Source: CAIWAH01 sp964602595 (GTDB lineage Bacteria; Verrucomicrobiota; Verrucomicrobiia; Limisphaerales; UBA9464). From it: a stretch of DNA of 64,000 nt. A program made the translations under genes and the position numbers. Under the pieces are notes generated by a model. The model was not told the origin of the DNA. It worked only from the letters and a program-made list of their open reading frames with translations, and searched no databases. Location: positions 67,918 to 131,917 of the forward strand of contig CAZRRO010000019.1 of assembly GCA_964602595.1 (NCBI GenBank). Reading direction: 5' to 3'. This document shows positions 1-8,490 of the stretch, in pieces; positions within the stretch are counted from its first letter, which is position 1, and every line of letters starts with the position of its first letter.

Positions 1-1
1 C

Positions 2-556
2 TTGGTGTTCAATCTGGCCGCCACCTACATGAACCAGCGGCGCCTTCAATGCACGCTGAGCCCGGAGGCCACCGAACTGCTCAGGGCGTATCGTCGGCAA
101 TCCAGGACACGGCAGGCTTCCACTGACCGGGATGTGCAGGACCTCGTGACCCGTTCGACCGAATTGGCCACCCGCCTGGCCTTGGTGCTGCACTGCATGA
201 CCCATGGTCCCGACAGCCACGAAACCGAGGTGTCTGGGCATGATGCCGGGGCCGCGGTCCGAATCGTGGACTGGTTCATCGGCCAGATGCTCCAGCTCAA
301 GTCGCACTCCCGGATGCAGGAGCGGGAGAAGCGCAAACAGAAGGTGCTGAAATTGCTGGCGAAGAAGCCCGGTCAAAGTGTCCGTGACCTCAGATTGGCC
401 CATGTGGGAACGACCAATGACGAGGTGCAGCAGGCCTTGGACGAGCTGGTGGAGGAGGGGCGCATCGTCAGTGCAACCGCCACACCCCGGACTGGCGGCC
501 GGGCAAAGACATCCTATCGGCTCCAAACTGTCGCCACTCCTGGCCCAACCGAATGA
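2..556 (+). CDS. C-terminal part of a DUF3987-like primase/helicase-associated protein (5' end outside window)
   Basis: The reading frame is open to the left edge, so only the last 184 or so residues are present. The fragment has a helical stretch containing ATRLALVLHC, followed about 40 residues later by a helix around AVRIVDWFIGQML. This pattern resembles the C-terminal helical part of DUF3987 proteins, which sit beside primases and helicases in mobile elements. The last 60 residues (KVLKLLAKKPGQSVRDL onward) look like a winged-helix DNA-binding tail. The stop codon overlaps the next start by 4 bp (ATGA), so the two genes are probably translationally coupled. The family call is by motif resemblance only. 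Confidence 0.5.
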   Translation: MVFNLAATYMNQRRLQCTLSPEATELLRAYRRQSRTRQASTDRDVQDLVTRSTELATRLALVLHCMTHGPDSHETEVSGHDAGAAVRIVDWFIGQMLQLKSHSRMQEREKRKQKVLKLLAKKPGQSVRDLRLAHVGTTNDEVQQALDELVEEGRIVSATATPRTGGRAKTSYRLQTVATPGPTE

Positions 557-1392
557 GCCGGGAGGAACAACCGCCGAATGCAGCCGAAATCCGCCGCCAG
601 TTGGTGGAAATGCTGGGTTGGTGGGAAACTGAAATCTTCAAGGCCGGTCCGCTCCGCGTTCCTGGCCAAGGATCTTGGGAAAACTTCGCCACGCTCGTCC
701 GAACGCTGGGCAAGATCAGAGAGTTCAAGGTGGATCGCGCGGGAGGGTTGGCCAAGGTCATCCGCCAGGTAGACCGAGAGTATCCGAAGCTTGGCCTGCT
801 TGAAGCCGTAGAGAAATGCTACCAACGCCTTCTTAGGCATCCGCCAGCCCCTCATCTGCGAATTCTGGCGCTGGCCTCGGACGCCAAGTTCAGCCAGTGC
901 GCCGATCTCCTGCAGCGGGTGGCTGGATTGGTGGAGGCTGGTTCCTTGAAGGAGGGGTGCCCGACGCCGGAGGAACTGCGCCGGATCTACTTTGCCTTGT
1001 CCAGGCTGAAGACCGGTGAATGCGCCGATTGGGTGGCCGTGATTCAGGCGGAATACGCCCGTAGTCAGCCCGCGGCCTATTCCGAAGCTGGATTCCGGGA
1101 ATCGCTGGGTTTCGCCGACGCGATCCTGGCCAGATTGTGGCTGGCCGAGATGGCAGCTGACGAGAGGGAGTGGTGGATCCTGCACACTCATTCCCGGGGC
1201 CTCGCCCAGGAGTTTGCCTACGCGGGTTGGCCCAATGCGGTCCCGGAACTGTCCGGCATATTCCCGCACCTGATTGCCTATGACTATCAGCGCCCAGCAT
1301 CCGTCACGGCGGCGGCCGCGAAGCTTCGCAAACGCAAGCAAAGGGGCCGAGAACGGGTGATCCGCGCAAGAAAACGGCAGGCAGGCGGGTAG
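553..1392 (+). CDS. Hypothetical helical protein coupled to the DUF3987-like gene
   Basis: This 279-residue protein starts at the ATG inside the ATGA overlap with the preceding gene. I do not recognise a family. It is mostly alpha-helical in composition and rich in Trp and Ala. It ends in a strongly basic tail (residues about 255-279, many Arg and Lys) that could bind nucleic acid. There is no signal peptide or membrane segment. The coupling suggests an accessory role with the upstream primase/helicase-like protein, but that rests only on position. Confidence 0.6.
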   Translation: MSREEQPPNAAEIRRQLVEMLGWWETEIFKAGPLRVPGQGSWENFATLVRTLGKIREFKVDRAGGLAKVIRQVDREYPKLGLLEAVEKCYQRLLRHPPAPHLRILALASDAKFSQCADLLQRVAGLVEAGSLKEGCPTPEELRRIYFALSRLKTGECADWVAVIQAEYARSQPAAYSEAGFRESLGFADAILARLWLAEMAADEREWWILHTHSRGLAQEFAYAGWPNAVPELSGIFPHLIAYDYQRPASVTAAAAKLRKRKQRGRERVIRARKRQAGG

Positions 1393-1533
1393 GCCATCCC
1401 AGCAAACCCACCAGATCGTCCGATTCACGGCCCGATCACTGCCAGGCCACCTCATTCCCACGAGGTTTCGCCGGGAAAAGCGTGACTGAAATCGGTCAAT
1501 TGGGGCGCTCCAACTCCTCTGCCTGGGAAAACT

Positions 1534-2286
1534 GTGACCGAATGCCCACGGAAGGCTACTGGCGCATTCCGGAACAGCTGCTCACGGCCTAGAAATTGGC
1601 CCGTGAGCAACATCAACAACAAGCAAGCAGTCGGCGGCAGCGAGATCAACGGAACGGCGAAGGAAGCCGGGTTCCAAGCTGCCGCCACAATAGTTGTTGC
1701 CGGTCGGCCTGAGCCAAAGGGCATGGGCACGACGCAGAACCAGAAAGGACGGAAGATCGGTGAAACGGCCTCCCTGAGCCCATCAGGAAACCCAATCAGA
1801 GTTTTCGCAGCAGAAGGACAATGGGTCCCACGAAACGATACCAATACAATGAAAGCACCCTGGACTGATAAAGATGTTTCATACCTCAATCCGCCTACTT
1901 CCGAGGTTCGGTATGTCGAAGACGCCATTTATCTCGATATTAGTTTCAACGTGACCCTTCTCCCGTGGGAAAAGACTGTGTCTCCCAAATCCATAGAGCG
2001 GGAAATGGGGTTCAACAAATATACACGGAGCTTGAGAGGGTTCTTTGAAGTGAAGGTCCTTGGCACCCACACCTACCGTCAGGACACCTCTTACGGTTTC
2101 GTGTTTTATGGTGTAAACATGACTATCCGAATGGAGAAGAAGAAGCCCGGTATGGGCCCGAATATGACCAAGACGTTTCTGGTTGATCTGTGTTCTCGCT
2201 TAGCGTCAGAGGTCGGCGTATACAGAAGTGCCAAGATCATCCAACATTTCAGGTCCACGCCAGGCAGAGATCTTCAGATTAAGTAA
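1534..2286 (+). CDS. Hypothetical protein, start uncertain
   Basis: The open frame begins with GTG and encodes up to 250 residues of unknown function. The first hundred or so residues are low in hydrophobic content and may not be translated; in-frame ATG codons at 1723 and 1849 are alternative starts. The C-terminal part, from about residue 105 (MKAPWTDKDVSYLNPP), alternates hydrophobic and polar residues as in a beta-rich fold and contains the basic stretch RMEKKKPGMGP. It is separated by about 140 bp from the upstream pair and reads in the same direction as the XRE gene that follows. Confidence 0.4.
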   Translation: MTECPRKATGAFRNSCSRPRNWPVSNINNKQAVGGSEINGTAKEAGFQAAATIVVAGRPEPKGMGTTQNQKGRKIGETASLSPSGNPIRVFAAEGQWVPRNDTNTMKAPWTDKDVSYLNPPTSEVRYVEDAIYLDISFNVTLLPWEKTVSPKSIEREMGFNKYTRSLRGFFEVKVLGTHTYRQDTSYGFVFYGVNMTIRMEKKKPGMGPNMTKTFLVDLCSRLASEVGVYRSAKIIQHFRSTPGRDLQIK

Positions 2287-2384
2287 TCCACGTCCACACA
2301 TGGTGGCCGGCCCGCTGGATGGGCCGGCCACTTCTCTTGGATGAACAACTCAGCCTCGGATCAGCTGCATTGCTCCAGTCCAGG

Positions 2385-2420
2385 TTGACGTATCTTCGCA
2401 GGATCTGGTAAGATACCTGG
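2385..2420 (+). promoter_or_regulatory. Promoter with overlapping operator for the XRE gene, probably leaderless
   Basis: TTGACG at 2385-2390 and TAAGAT at 2409-2414 are separated by 18 bp, a good sigma-70-type match. An inverted repeat (GTATCTT at 2390-2396, AAGATAC at 2410-2416) overlaps both elements, as expected of an operator bound by the downstream regulator. Only six bases separate the -10 element from the ATG at 2421, so transcription would start at or next to the start codon. Leaderless expression and self-repression are inferences. Confidence 0.6.
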
Positions 2421-2981
2421 ATGGAGAACTCTCTCATAACCCAGGCCAGGACGCAGTTCGGGCTTCGGGTCCGGCAATTGCGACAGCAGCAGGGACTGAC
2501 ACTGGTTGAACTGGCAGGACGGACGGCCGTGTCAGAACCGGCTCTGGTAGCGGTGGAACATGGCCGAAGGGCAGTGGGGGAAAGCCTCACCAACCGCCTG
2601 GCCTCCGCCCTCGGTATCCGGGACAAGGAATTGGAGGATTTCCAGTTTGCGGCCGTGGCTACCCGGAAAGAGCAGCGGTTCCAGGGTTCAGTTGGGCTTC
2701 TGCCTCCCGAAATAACCCATTTTGCGCCCAAACGACTCGAATCGGAGGGAATCGCACTGCCGGACATCGAACGGGCGGAACTGGGGCGGGAAGTCGGCCG
2801 TTTCATCTGTCCGTGGAAACTATCCGAGCTCAGGCGAGTCATCGGCCAGTGGGAACAGGAACTGAAAGTGATCCGGGAGGAGTTATTGTCAGGCGTTCCG
2901 GCCTCTCATCCGCTCTTACATATATGGCATGGCAACGGAGACAGGCGGTTGGCGGTGATGTTAATGTCCGGCATATCCTGA
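2421..2981 (+). CDS. XRE-family (HTH_3) transcriptional regulator
   Basis: Residues about 12-66 form a lambda-repressor-type helix-turn-helix: QARTQFGLRVRQLRQQQGLT, then LVELAGRTAVSEPALVAVEHGRR. This is followed by an unrecognised domain of roughly 110 residues. The length, 186 residues, is larger than a minimal Cro-like protein, so the C-terminal half probably senses a signal or partner. The ATG follows directly on a promoter that carries an inverted repeat, which suggests autoregulation. Location among replication genes fits a mobile-element regulator. Confidence 0.8.
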   Translation: MENSLITQARTQFGLRVRQLRQQQGLTLVELAGRTAVSEPALVAVEHGRRAVGESLTNRLASALGIRDKELEDFQFAAVATRKEQRFQGSVGLLPPEITHFAPKRLESEGIALPDIERAELGREVGRFICPWKLSELRRVIGQWEQELKVIREELLSGVPASHPLLHIWHGNGDRRLAVMLMSGIS

Positions 2982-3324
2982 TTTCATACGATTTGTCTTG
3001 CATCCAACCTAACAGTCTGTGTTATAGTAAAGACTGTCATATACGACTATCGCTTATCGATGTTGTGATTTGGAGGTTTTGTTTCTCGTTTTGAATTGCT
3101 CGCGACACCTGCCGTTTAGGCCCTCTCGTCGCTGCCTGAATATCGCACTTTTGTTGGTTTACGGTCGCTGAAAGCCCTGGGCGGCGACCCCGGCGTTTCC
3201 TGATCCGCTTGGTCCGGCCATTGAACCGTGCCTCCGCATCCGTGAATCAGGCCGGCGCAGTCCCAGGCGAAAAACATGTCCCGCTGTGTCAATGGACCAA
3301 CGGGGCGAGTAAAAGGACAGTATT
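2982..3324. other. AT-richer intergenic stretch
   Basis: No gene is supported here. The first 130 bases are clearly lower in GC than the surroundings and contain several TATA-like stretches, which could hold a promoter for the gene at 3325. I see no repeat or RNA gene. Confidence 0.3.
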
Positions 3325-3936
3325 ATGAACAATAGACATTCTGACCCTATGGTCTTCGGTCGCCAATTTGTGGTCCAGCCTGGCAGCATCATCCTGTTTG
3401 ACGTCGAGGTCCGGCTTGAAGGATCACCGCGCATCCTGCCGGAGTCGGGCCATGAACTGCGCACCCTGTTGATGGAGGATCCCATTGGCGGCCGGCTCAG
3501 CGAGGTCACCCATAGCCAGTTGACCGGGTGCGAGCTGACCCAAAGCACCCTAATCGCCAATACCTTCCACATTGGCTTCGTGGCCATCGGCGGGGTGGGC
3601 AAGGGTGCGGGACACTCAGTCAGTGACGCCACCATCCGGCGGGGATTCCAACGTGCGTTGGAAGAGGCCTTTGCGAGGCGCGTTCGTCGACTCGTTGGCG
3701 TGGTTGGTCCGAAGGTATCTGTCCGTGACGTGGTGCGCCTGCCGCTCTCCAGTTCCATGAGCCGGATGGAGCGCATGGTGAAGGCCGGAATCAACGTGCA
3801 AGAGCTCGCCGATGATCCCACGGGTTTCATTATTCCGCCCGATGGCTCGCGTGAACTTCTGGACAAGACCGCCCAACGCCTGACCCGGTTGCTGGCATAC
3901 GATGAGCGGCGTGATTTGGCTGTCTGTCCGCGGTAA
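3325..3936 (+). CDS. Hypothetical protein
   Basis: This 203-residue protein begins at an ATG after a roughly 340-bp gene-free stretch and ends just before a strong hairpin terminator, so it is probably a monocistronic unit. I recognise no family. The middle carries a glycine-rich segment (VAIGGVGKGAGHSVSD) that is not a P-loop. The C-terminal third is helical with a charged end. No signal peptide or membrane helix is visible. Confidence 0.6.
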   Translation: MNNRHSDPMVFGRQFVVQPGSIILFDVEVRLEGSPRILPESGHELRTLLMEDPIGGRLSEVTHSQLTGCELTQSTLIANTFHIGFVAIGGVGKGAGHSVSDATIRRGFQRALEEAFARRVRRLVGVVGPKVSVRDVVRLPLSSSMSRMERMVKAGINVQELADDPTGFIIPPDGSRELLDKTAQRLTRLLAYDERRDLAVCPR

Positions 3937-3954
3937 TCGGCCTGATTGCCCATC

Positions 3955-3996
3955 GCTGGTCTCCGCGAGGAACTCCGGACGGAGACCAGCCCTTTA
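3955..3996 (+). terminator. Hairpin terminator after the gene at 3325
   Basis: GCTGGTCTCCG (3955-3965) and CGGAGACCAGC (3980-3990) form a perfect 11-bp stem with a 14-base loop, followed by CCTTTAAT. It lies about 20 bases after the stop codon. Confidence 0.7.
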
Positions 3997-4282
3997 ATCC
4001 TGAATCTCGACTTGAACTCCTCTCTCCATCCTTCCGCGCCCAATTTGCCATCTTCAATTGAACCGACATCCACAGCCATGAACACAAGCTCTACTCACGA
4101 CTTCTCTGCCGCCGCGTCATCCCGCACTAGGCCCTGTTCCGCTCATCAGAAACACCGCGCATGGGTTTCGGCTCCTCCCGGCGATACCAAACCAAAGGGA
4201 GCCCCGTCGTTGGGCGCTCGGACGACGGCACATTTTGTTACCAACGGCCGGCTTCGCCAACCGGCCGAATCTGATAGAAGAC

Positions 4283-5347
4283 ATGACTACATTAGCACAC
4301 GCCGCCACCGAAAGGCGCGGCACAACGTCCGTCACTCCGCTTGCGAAATCGCACCACGGAGATGACCGGATCCAACAGCTACGGGCTTCGACACCATTGC
4401 CCGTGCTGCTTCGCAAATTGAAGCTGGGCCAGCACGCTCGCTCTTCCTGCACCTCACCCTTGCGCGACGACAGCAATCCGTCCTGGGGCATCTACCAACG
4501 CGGCGAACGCTGGTTTTGGAGGGATCACGGCACCGGTGATGGAGGCGACGAGATCGACTTCCTCGCCCACATGGATGAAGTTGATCCGCGACAGAACTTC
4601 ACCGGCCTGCTGGATCGTTGGGAAATGGTCTCGAAGTTTCCTGATCCGAACCCGCAAGCAATTACACCCGCAAGCAAGAGAAGGCGTTCCGGCCAGCCCG
4701 ATTGCTCGACTATCCGGCAAGGCACGGAGGAAGAACTGCATCAGCTTTGCCAACTACGGGGCTTTGATCTGGCCTCGATGGAATGGGCACAACAACGGGG
4801 TATCCTGCGCTTCGGCTCCTTCCTTGGAGTTCCGTGCTATGGCGTGACGGACCAAGGACGCCGGCTGCTGGAATGGCGACGCTTGGAGGGTCAGCTGTTT
4901 CCGGCCAAAGGCGAATTGGCGGAACGGAAGAGCCATACGGTGGGCGGCAGCAACAAGAGCTGGCCCGTAGGCATTCAGGAGGCGAAGGAAGCCCAAGGCA
5001 TTCTGCTCGTGGAAGGACTGCCCGATCTGTTGGCGGCCCACACGGTCATCAGCCGTGAAGGCAAGCAGGCGACGTGGGCTCCGGTCGGATTGATGGGCGC
5101 CACCGCAAGGATCGATGCGGAAGCACTGGAGCTGTTCCGGGGCAAACGGGTGAAGCTCGTGCCCCATCTCGACGAGGCAGGCCTGAAGGGCGCGCAAGCC
5201 CGGCAAGAGGTCCTCAAGGGAATCGCCAGCAAAGTGGAATTCTTTCTCGTGGACGAACCAGGCAAGGACCCGCACCTGAAGGATCTCTGCGATTACCTGC
5301 CGACGCATGTGCAGGAACTCGCGGCTGGGAAGGAGGTGCTATCGTGA
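4283..5347 (+). CDS. Toprim-domain DNA primase-like protein
   Basis: The protein resembles plasmid and phage primases. Residues about 45-95 form a reduced CHC2-like module (SPLRDDSNPSWGIYQRG, then WRDHGTGDGGDEIDF) in which most zinc cysteines are absent. A Toprim domain follows: the acidic motif ILLVEGLPDLLAA at about residues 235-247, and VKLVPHLDEAGLKGA, where the usual DxD reads HLD. The ATG at 4283 is preferred to the TTG at 4235 because residues before it look non-coding and AGAAG lies just upstream. The TGA overlaps the GTG of the helicase gene by 4 bp, so the two are coupled. The likely role is priming replication of a mobile element. Confidence 0.75.
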   Translation: MTTLAHAATERRGTTSVTPLAKSHHGDDRIQQLRASTPLPVLLRKLKLGQHARSSCTSPLRDDSNPSWGIYQRGERWFWRDHGTGDGGDEIDFLAHMDEVDPRQNFTGLLDRWEMVSKFPDPNPQAITPASKRRRSGQPDCSTIRQGTEEELHQLCQLRGFDLASMEWAQQRGILRFGSFLGVPCYGVTDQGRRLLEWRRLEGQLFPAKGELAERKSHTVGGSNKSWPVGIQEAKEAQGILLVEGLPDLLAAHTVISREGKQATWAPVGLMGATARIDAEALELFRGKRVKLVPHLDEAGLKGAQARQEVLKGIASKVEFFLVDEPGKDPHLKDLCDYLPTHVQELAAGKEVLS

Positions 5348-6831
5348 GCACTACCGTTGCGACCCTGCCTACTTCGGCCCTTCCTCAGGCAACCGACGTG
5401 GTCCCGGCCTCTGCGCCATTGCCCGTGCTGCCCACCACAGCGCCCAGGCCATTGCCGGAGCTCTACTACCTGCCGAAGTCGAAGTGCTTCTTCCGGCGTA
5501 ACGATCAAGGCCGCTGGTTCGAACTGAACACGTCGAGCGCCTCCAATTGGCTGGTGATGCAGGGATACAGTCCGGTGAAGCCTGACAACTCGCACCTGTC
5601 GCCAGTGGATGAGTGCCTGGTGGATATTCAATCGCGGCAATGCATCGACTACGCGGGTCCGTTGGCCGGCCATGATGCAGGGCACTACAGCATGAACGGC
5701 CACAACATCCTGGTGGTCAATTCGCCCCAGTTCATCGAGCCCGTGCCGGGAAACTGGCCCGTGCTTGGGCAGATCCTTGAGCGGATGCTGGTCGATGGGG
5801 ACCGGGACCAACGCCCGTTCTATTACGGCTGGATGAAGATGGGCCTGACCAGCTTCCGGCAACGCCGATGGCAGCCGGCCCAGATCCTCGTCCTCGCCGG
5901 TCCCGCGCGTTCGGGAAAATCGCTCCTGCTCAACCTCCATCAGCTGCTCTTCGGTGGCCGGCAGGAATCCCCTTACCAGTATCTCACCGGGGCCACCTCG
6001 TTCAACGGCGAGATGTTCGGGGCGGAGCATCTGGTGATCGATGACGAGAGCGAGGCCAGGGACCTGCAGAGCCGGCGCGAGATGGGTGCCAAATTAAAGC
6101 AGCTGGCCGTGAGCAAGAGTCATCGCTGCCACGCGAAGTATGTGCAGGGACTCACCCTCGAACCCCGGTGGCGGGTCTCCATTGCGCTCAACGATGAACC
6201 GGAACGCCTGATGGTGCTGCCGCCCTTGGATCCGGACATCGCCGACAAGATCATGCTCCTGCGGGTCCTTCCCGGCGAGATGCCCATGCCCACGGAAACC
6301 ACCGAGCAGCAGGAAGAGTTCTGGCGGACCCTTGTCGCGGAGCTGCCCGCCTTCGTGGACTTCCTGCTCCATTACGAAATCCCCGAGGCAGTGCGGGGAC
6401 CACGTTTCGGGGTGACCGCCTTCCATCATCCGAGCCTGGTCGAGCTCATCAACGAGAAGAAGCGTGAACAGCTCATGCTGGAGCTACTGGACCAGATTGC
6501 TCCGTGGAATGACTTGGATGACGGAGCGTTGGGCTGGTCAGGCACCGCTTCACAGCTGACGGCGATCCTGCACAACCACGTGGAGTATGGTTCGCAGGGC
6601 AGAGGCGTCGTCGCGAATGCAGTGCAATGCGGCACGTATCTGACCCGGCTGCTCCAAGCCAATGAGCCGCGAGTCTCGGTTAAAAAGGTTCACAACGTCA
6701 GCCATTACACCGTGTTGGCTCCGCCGCAGCGAGCGCGGAACCGGTCACTTGCAATCGGCTTTGCCTGCTTGCCGACGGATACGCGTCGCAGAGACCAACT
6801 GCCGCCACCACCGCAGCTGAGCGCAAACTGA
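5344..6831 (+). CDS. SF3-type primase-helicase / P4-like ATPase
   Basis: This 495-residue protein starts with the GTG in the GTGA overlap with the primase gene. Its core ATPase has a Walker A motif, ILVLAGPARSGKS (K at about residue 200), and a Walker B motif, EHLVIDDES, spaced as in DUF5906/P4-alpha-type superfamily 3 helicases. A sensor-like segment (RVSIALNDEP) follows. The C-terminus is helical and may be a winged helix that holds origin DNA. Together with the primase this forms a two-protein replication initiation unit. Chromosomal cells replicate with DnaB, so an SF3 enzyme points to a plasmid- or phage-derived element. Confidence 0.75.
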   Translation: MSTTVATLPTSALPQATDVVPASAPLPVLPTTAPRPLPELYYLPKSKCFFRRNDQGRWFELNTSSASNWLVMQGYSPVKPDNSHLSPVDECLVDIQSRQCIDYAGPLAGHDAGHYSMNGHNILVVNSPQFIEPVPGNWPVLGQILERMLVDGDRDQRPFYYGWMKMGLTSFRQRRWQPAQILVLAGPARSGKSLLLNLHQLLFGGRQESPYQYLTGATSFNGEMFGAEHLVIDDESEARDLQSRREMGAKLKQLAVSKSHRCHAKYVQGLTLEPRWRVSIALNDEPERLMVLPPLDPDIADKIMLLRVLPGEMPMPTETTEQQEEFWRTLVAELPAFVDFLLHYEIPEAVRGPRFGVTAFHHPSLVELINEKKREQLMLELLDQIAPWNDLDDGALGWSGTASQLTAILHNHVEYGSQGRGVVANAVQCGTYLTRLLQANEPRVSVKKVHNVSHYTVLAPPQRARNRSLAIGFACLPTDTRRRDQLPPPPQLSAN

Positions 6832-6846
6832 GCCCGACACCATGCA

Positions 6847-6876
6847 CGGCGCACGTTCCTTCAAGGGCGTGCGCCG
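6847..6876 (+). terminator. Hairpin after the primase-helicase operon
   Basis: CGGCGCACG (6847-6855) pairs with CGTGCGCCG (6868-6876) over a 12-base loop, 15 bases after the stop codon. No T-run follows, so it may stabilise the 3' end or act with Rho rather than as an intrinsic terminator. Confidence 0.5.
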
Positions 6877-8490
6877 AATGCTTCACGGGTGGGGCAAAAA
6901 CAGGCGTCCGACAAGCCCCACCACCCTAAAACCACGCAGAAAGGCCAATGAAACCGATGCTTTTGACCTCAGGGTGGGGTGGGTGGGGCATTTTTGAAAA
7001 GTAGTTGGTGGGAATGATTGGCTTATGCTGGGAGGCCTTCACGCCACGGACTTTTTGGAAATCGCCCCACCCCCACCCCCCGATCCAAAGGTCAGCCGTT
7101 AGGAATTTGTCCTCCATACGAGGACAAGAATCTTCGCAAGTGCCTGTCCTGCAACGGTATTCTGAATTCATCTTGTGAGCACGCCTGCTTTTCCCGTTTT
7201 CGCAGGGTCCTCCCGGTTCCGGCTCCGCGTCAGCATTCACCTTCGTCTCCACCGCATCGGCAAGATCATCGTCGGCTTCATCGCCAAGCTCTTCGGCCTC
7301 ACCATCACGTCCTGCTCGCTTCCCGATTCAGCCTTATCGAGACGATGCAGAGCCCGTTCCTTTGCCGGTCCGAAATACTCGTATCCTTCGGCCGAAATAC
7401 TCCGTCGGCATCTCCAATGTCCCGGAAATGCGTAAACGCCTCACCAACGCATCGCAGCCAGAATCCGCCCTCCTCACCCTCTGGCAGTCGAATCTACGCA
7501 AGGAACCGGGAATACGAGCCAATGCCCACTGCTCACCGGACATCTCCCTCGGCTGTTCCTGTTGTCCCCAGTATTCGGAGGCAATTTATCGGAGGGTGGA
7601 GAGCGATACCTGCCACCACGCCGACTTCAGGCTCCATTTTTTAGACCCCCTCACTCCTTTCCGATCCAGGTAGGGCTATTGATCAACTGGGAGGCAAAAG
7701 AAGGTCGGTTCCGGTAATTGATATCTACACCACACCTCTTCAATGCCTTCCCAGACCGCTTCGTTCCTGCTGTTGGTTGCCTCACTTTCAAGGGTTCCCA
7801 GCTCCCTCCGTCCTTCGGTTCTCTGGGAGCGTTGAACTACGAATTGAGTCGGGTTTACTCGGAAGGCTGATGATGACCTCCACTTCCGTTTCCCCTTGGA
7901 CCTCCTCTCGGCCTGCCTGATCCTGATTTCGATGCCTTCCGATTGAGTATGAGCCTGAATCCCTGTTTTGCTGCCCGACTCCTTGGTTGTGCTTTCCGGT
8001 CCAGTTCACGTTTACCTTCGAATTGGCCTTGGCGTATTCGTTGGTGTGGGTGTTCTGTAATGGGGAAGTGAACCTTGGCGTTCCATTCCGACCTTCACCG
8101 CAGTTCAATCAGGTGAGCATTCAGGTGCCGACAGCGATGAACCTGCATGTCCTGAACGAACACCGAACTGACGAAATACTGGACTGACCACCGGATATTT
8201 ATTCCCAGCCGATTTCGATCACGGAACAGAAATACTCGCCTCCAGTCCAATTGGCTCACCCTTGGTCAGAATGCCGGCTCCGCTGTCCTCACCCTCACCA
8301 CCCACTCAAACGAGGCAGGAGCAGGCAAAGACGACGATCCAGAGGCTACCGGCAGGAGTGCTTGGATCGCTTAACCGTTCACCGATCCCCTCAGGCTCAA
8401 CATCTGTGGCGGAGAGGCAGATTCCGCATTGATTGGGCGGCCATGCCTTTGGACTGTCCTCGAAGAATCACCCCCTGACCCGTTCGTGCC
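6877..8490. other. Gene-poor region of about 1.6 kb
   Basis: No convincing gene is visible on either strand. Open frames at 7018-7644, 7175-7435, 7362-7673 (+) and 7788-8108 (-) have skewed composition and no recognisable motif; short peptide stretches switch frame between about 7175 and 7670, which could mark a decayed gene. The octamer GAAATACT occurs four times, near 7372, 7394, 8172 and 8228. The left part holds a G-rich/C-rich pair described separately. Confidence 0.4.
6972..7081. other. G-quadruplex-type tract facing a C-rich tract
   Basis: Bases 6972-6988 read GGGTGGGGTGGGTGGGG, a textbook four-run G-quadruplex motif with single-base loops. About 75 bases later, 7065-7081 is C-rich (CCCCACCCCCACCCCCC). 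The two tracts are nearly complementary, so single-stranded DNA or RNA could instead form a long stem. Function is unknown. Confidence 0.7.

Noticed and set aside
7018..8108. Open frames in the gene-poor region
   Set aside because: Their translations are Pro/Arg/Ser- or Asn-rich without motifs and overlap each other on both strands.
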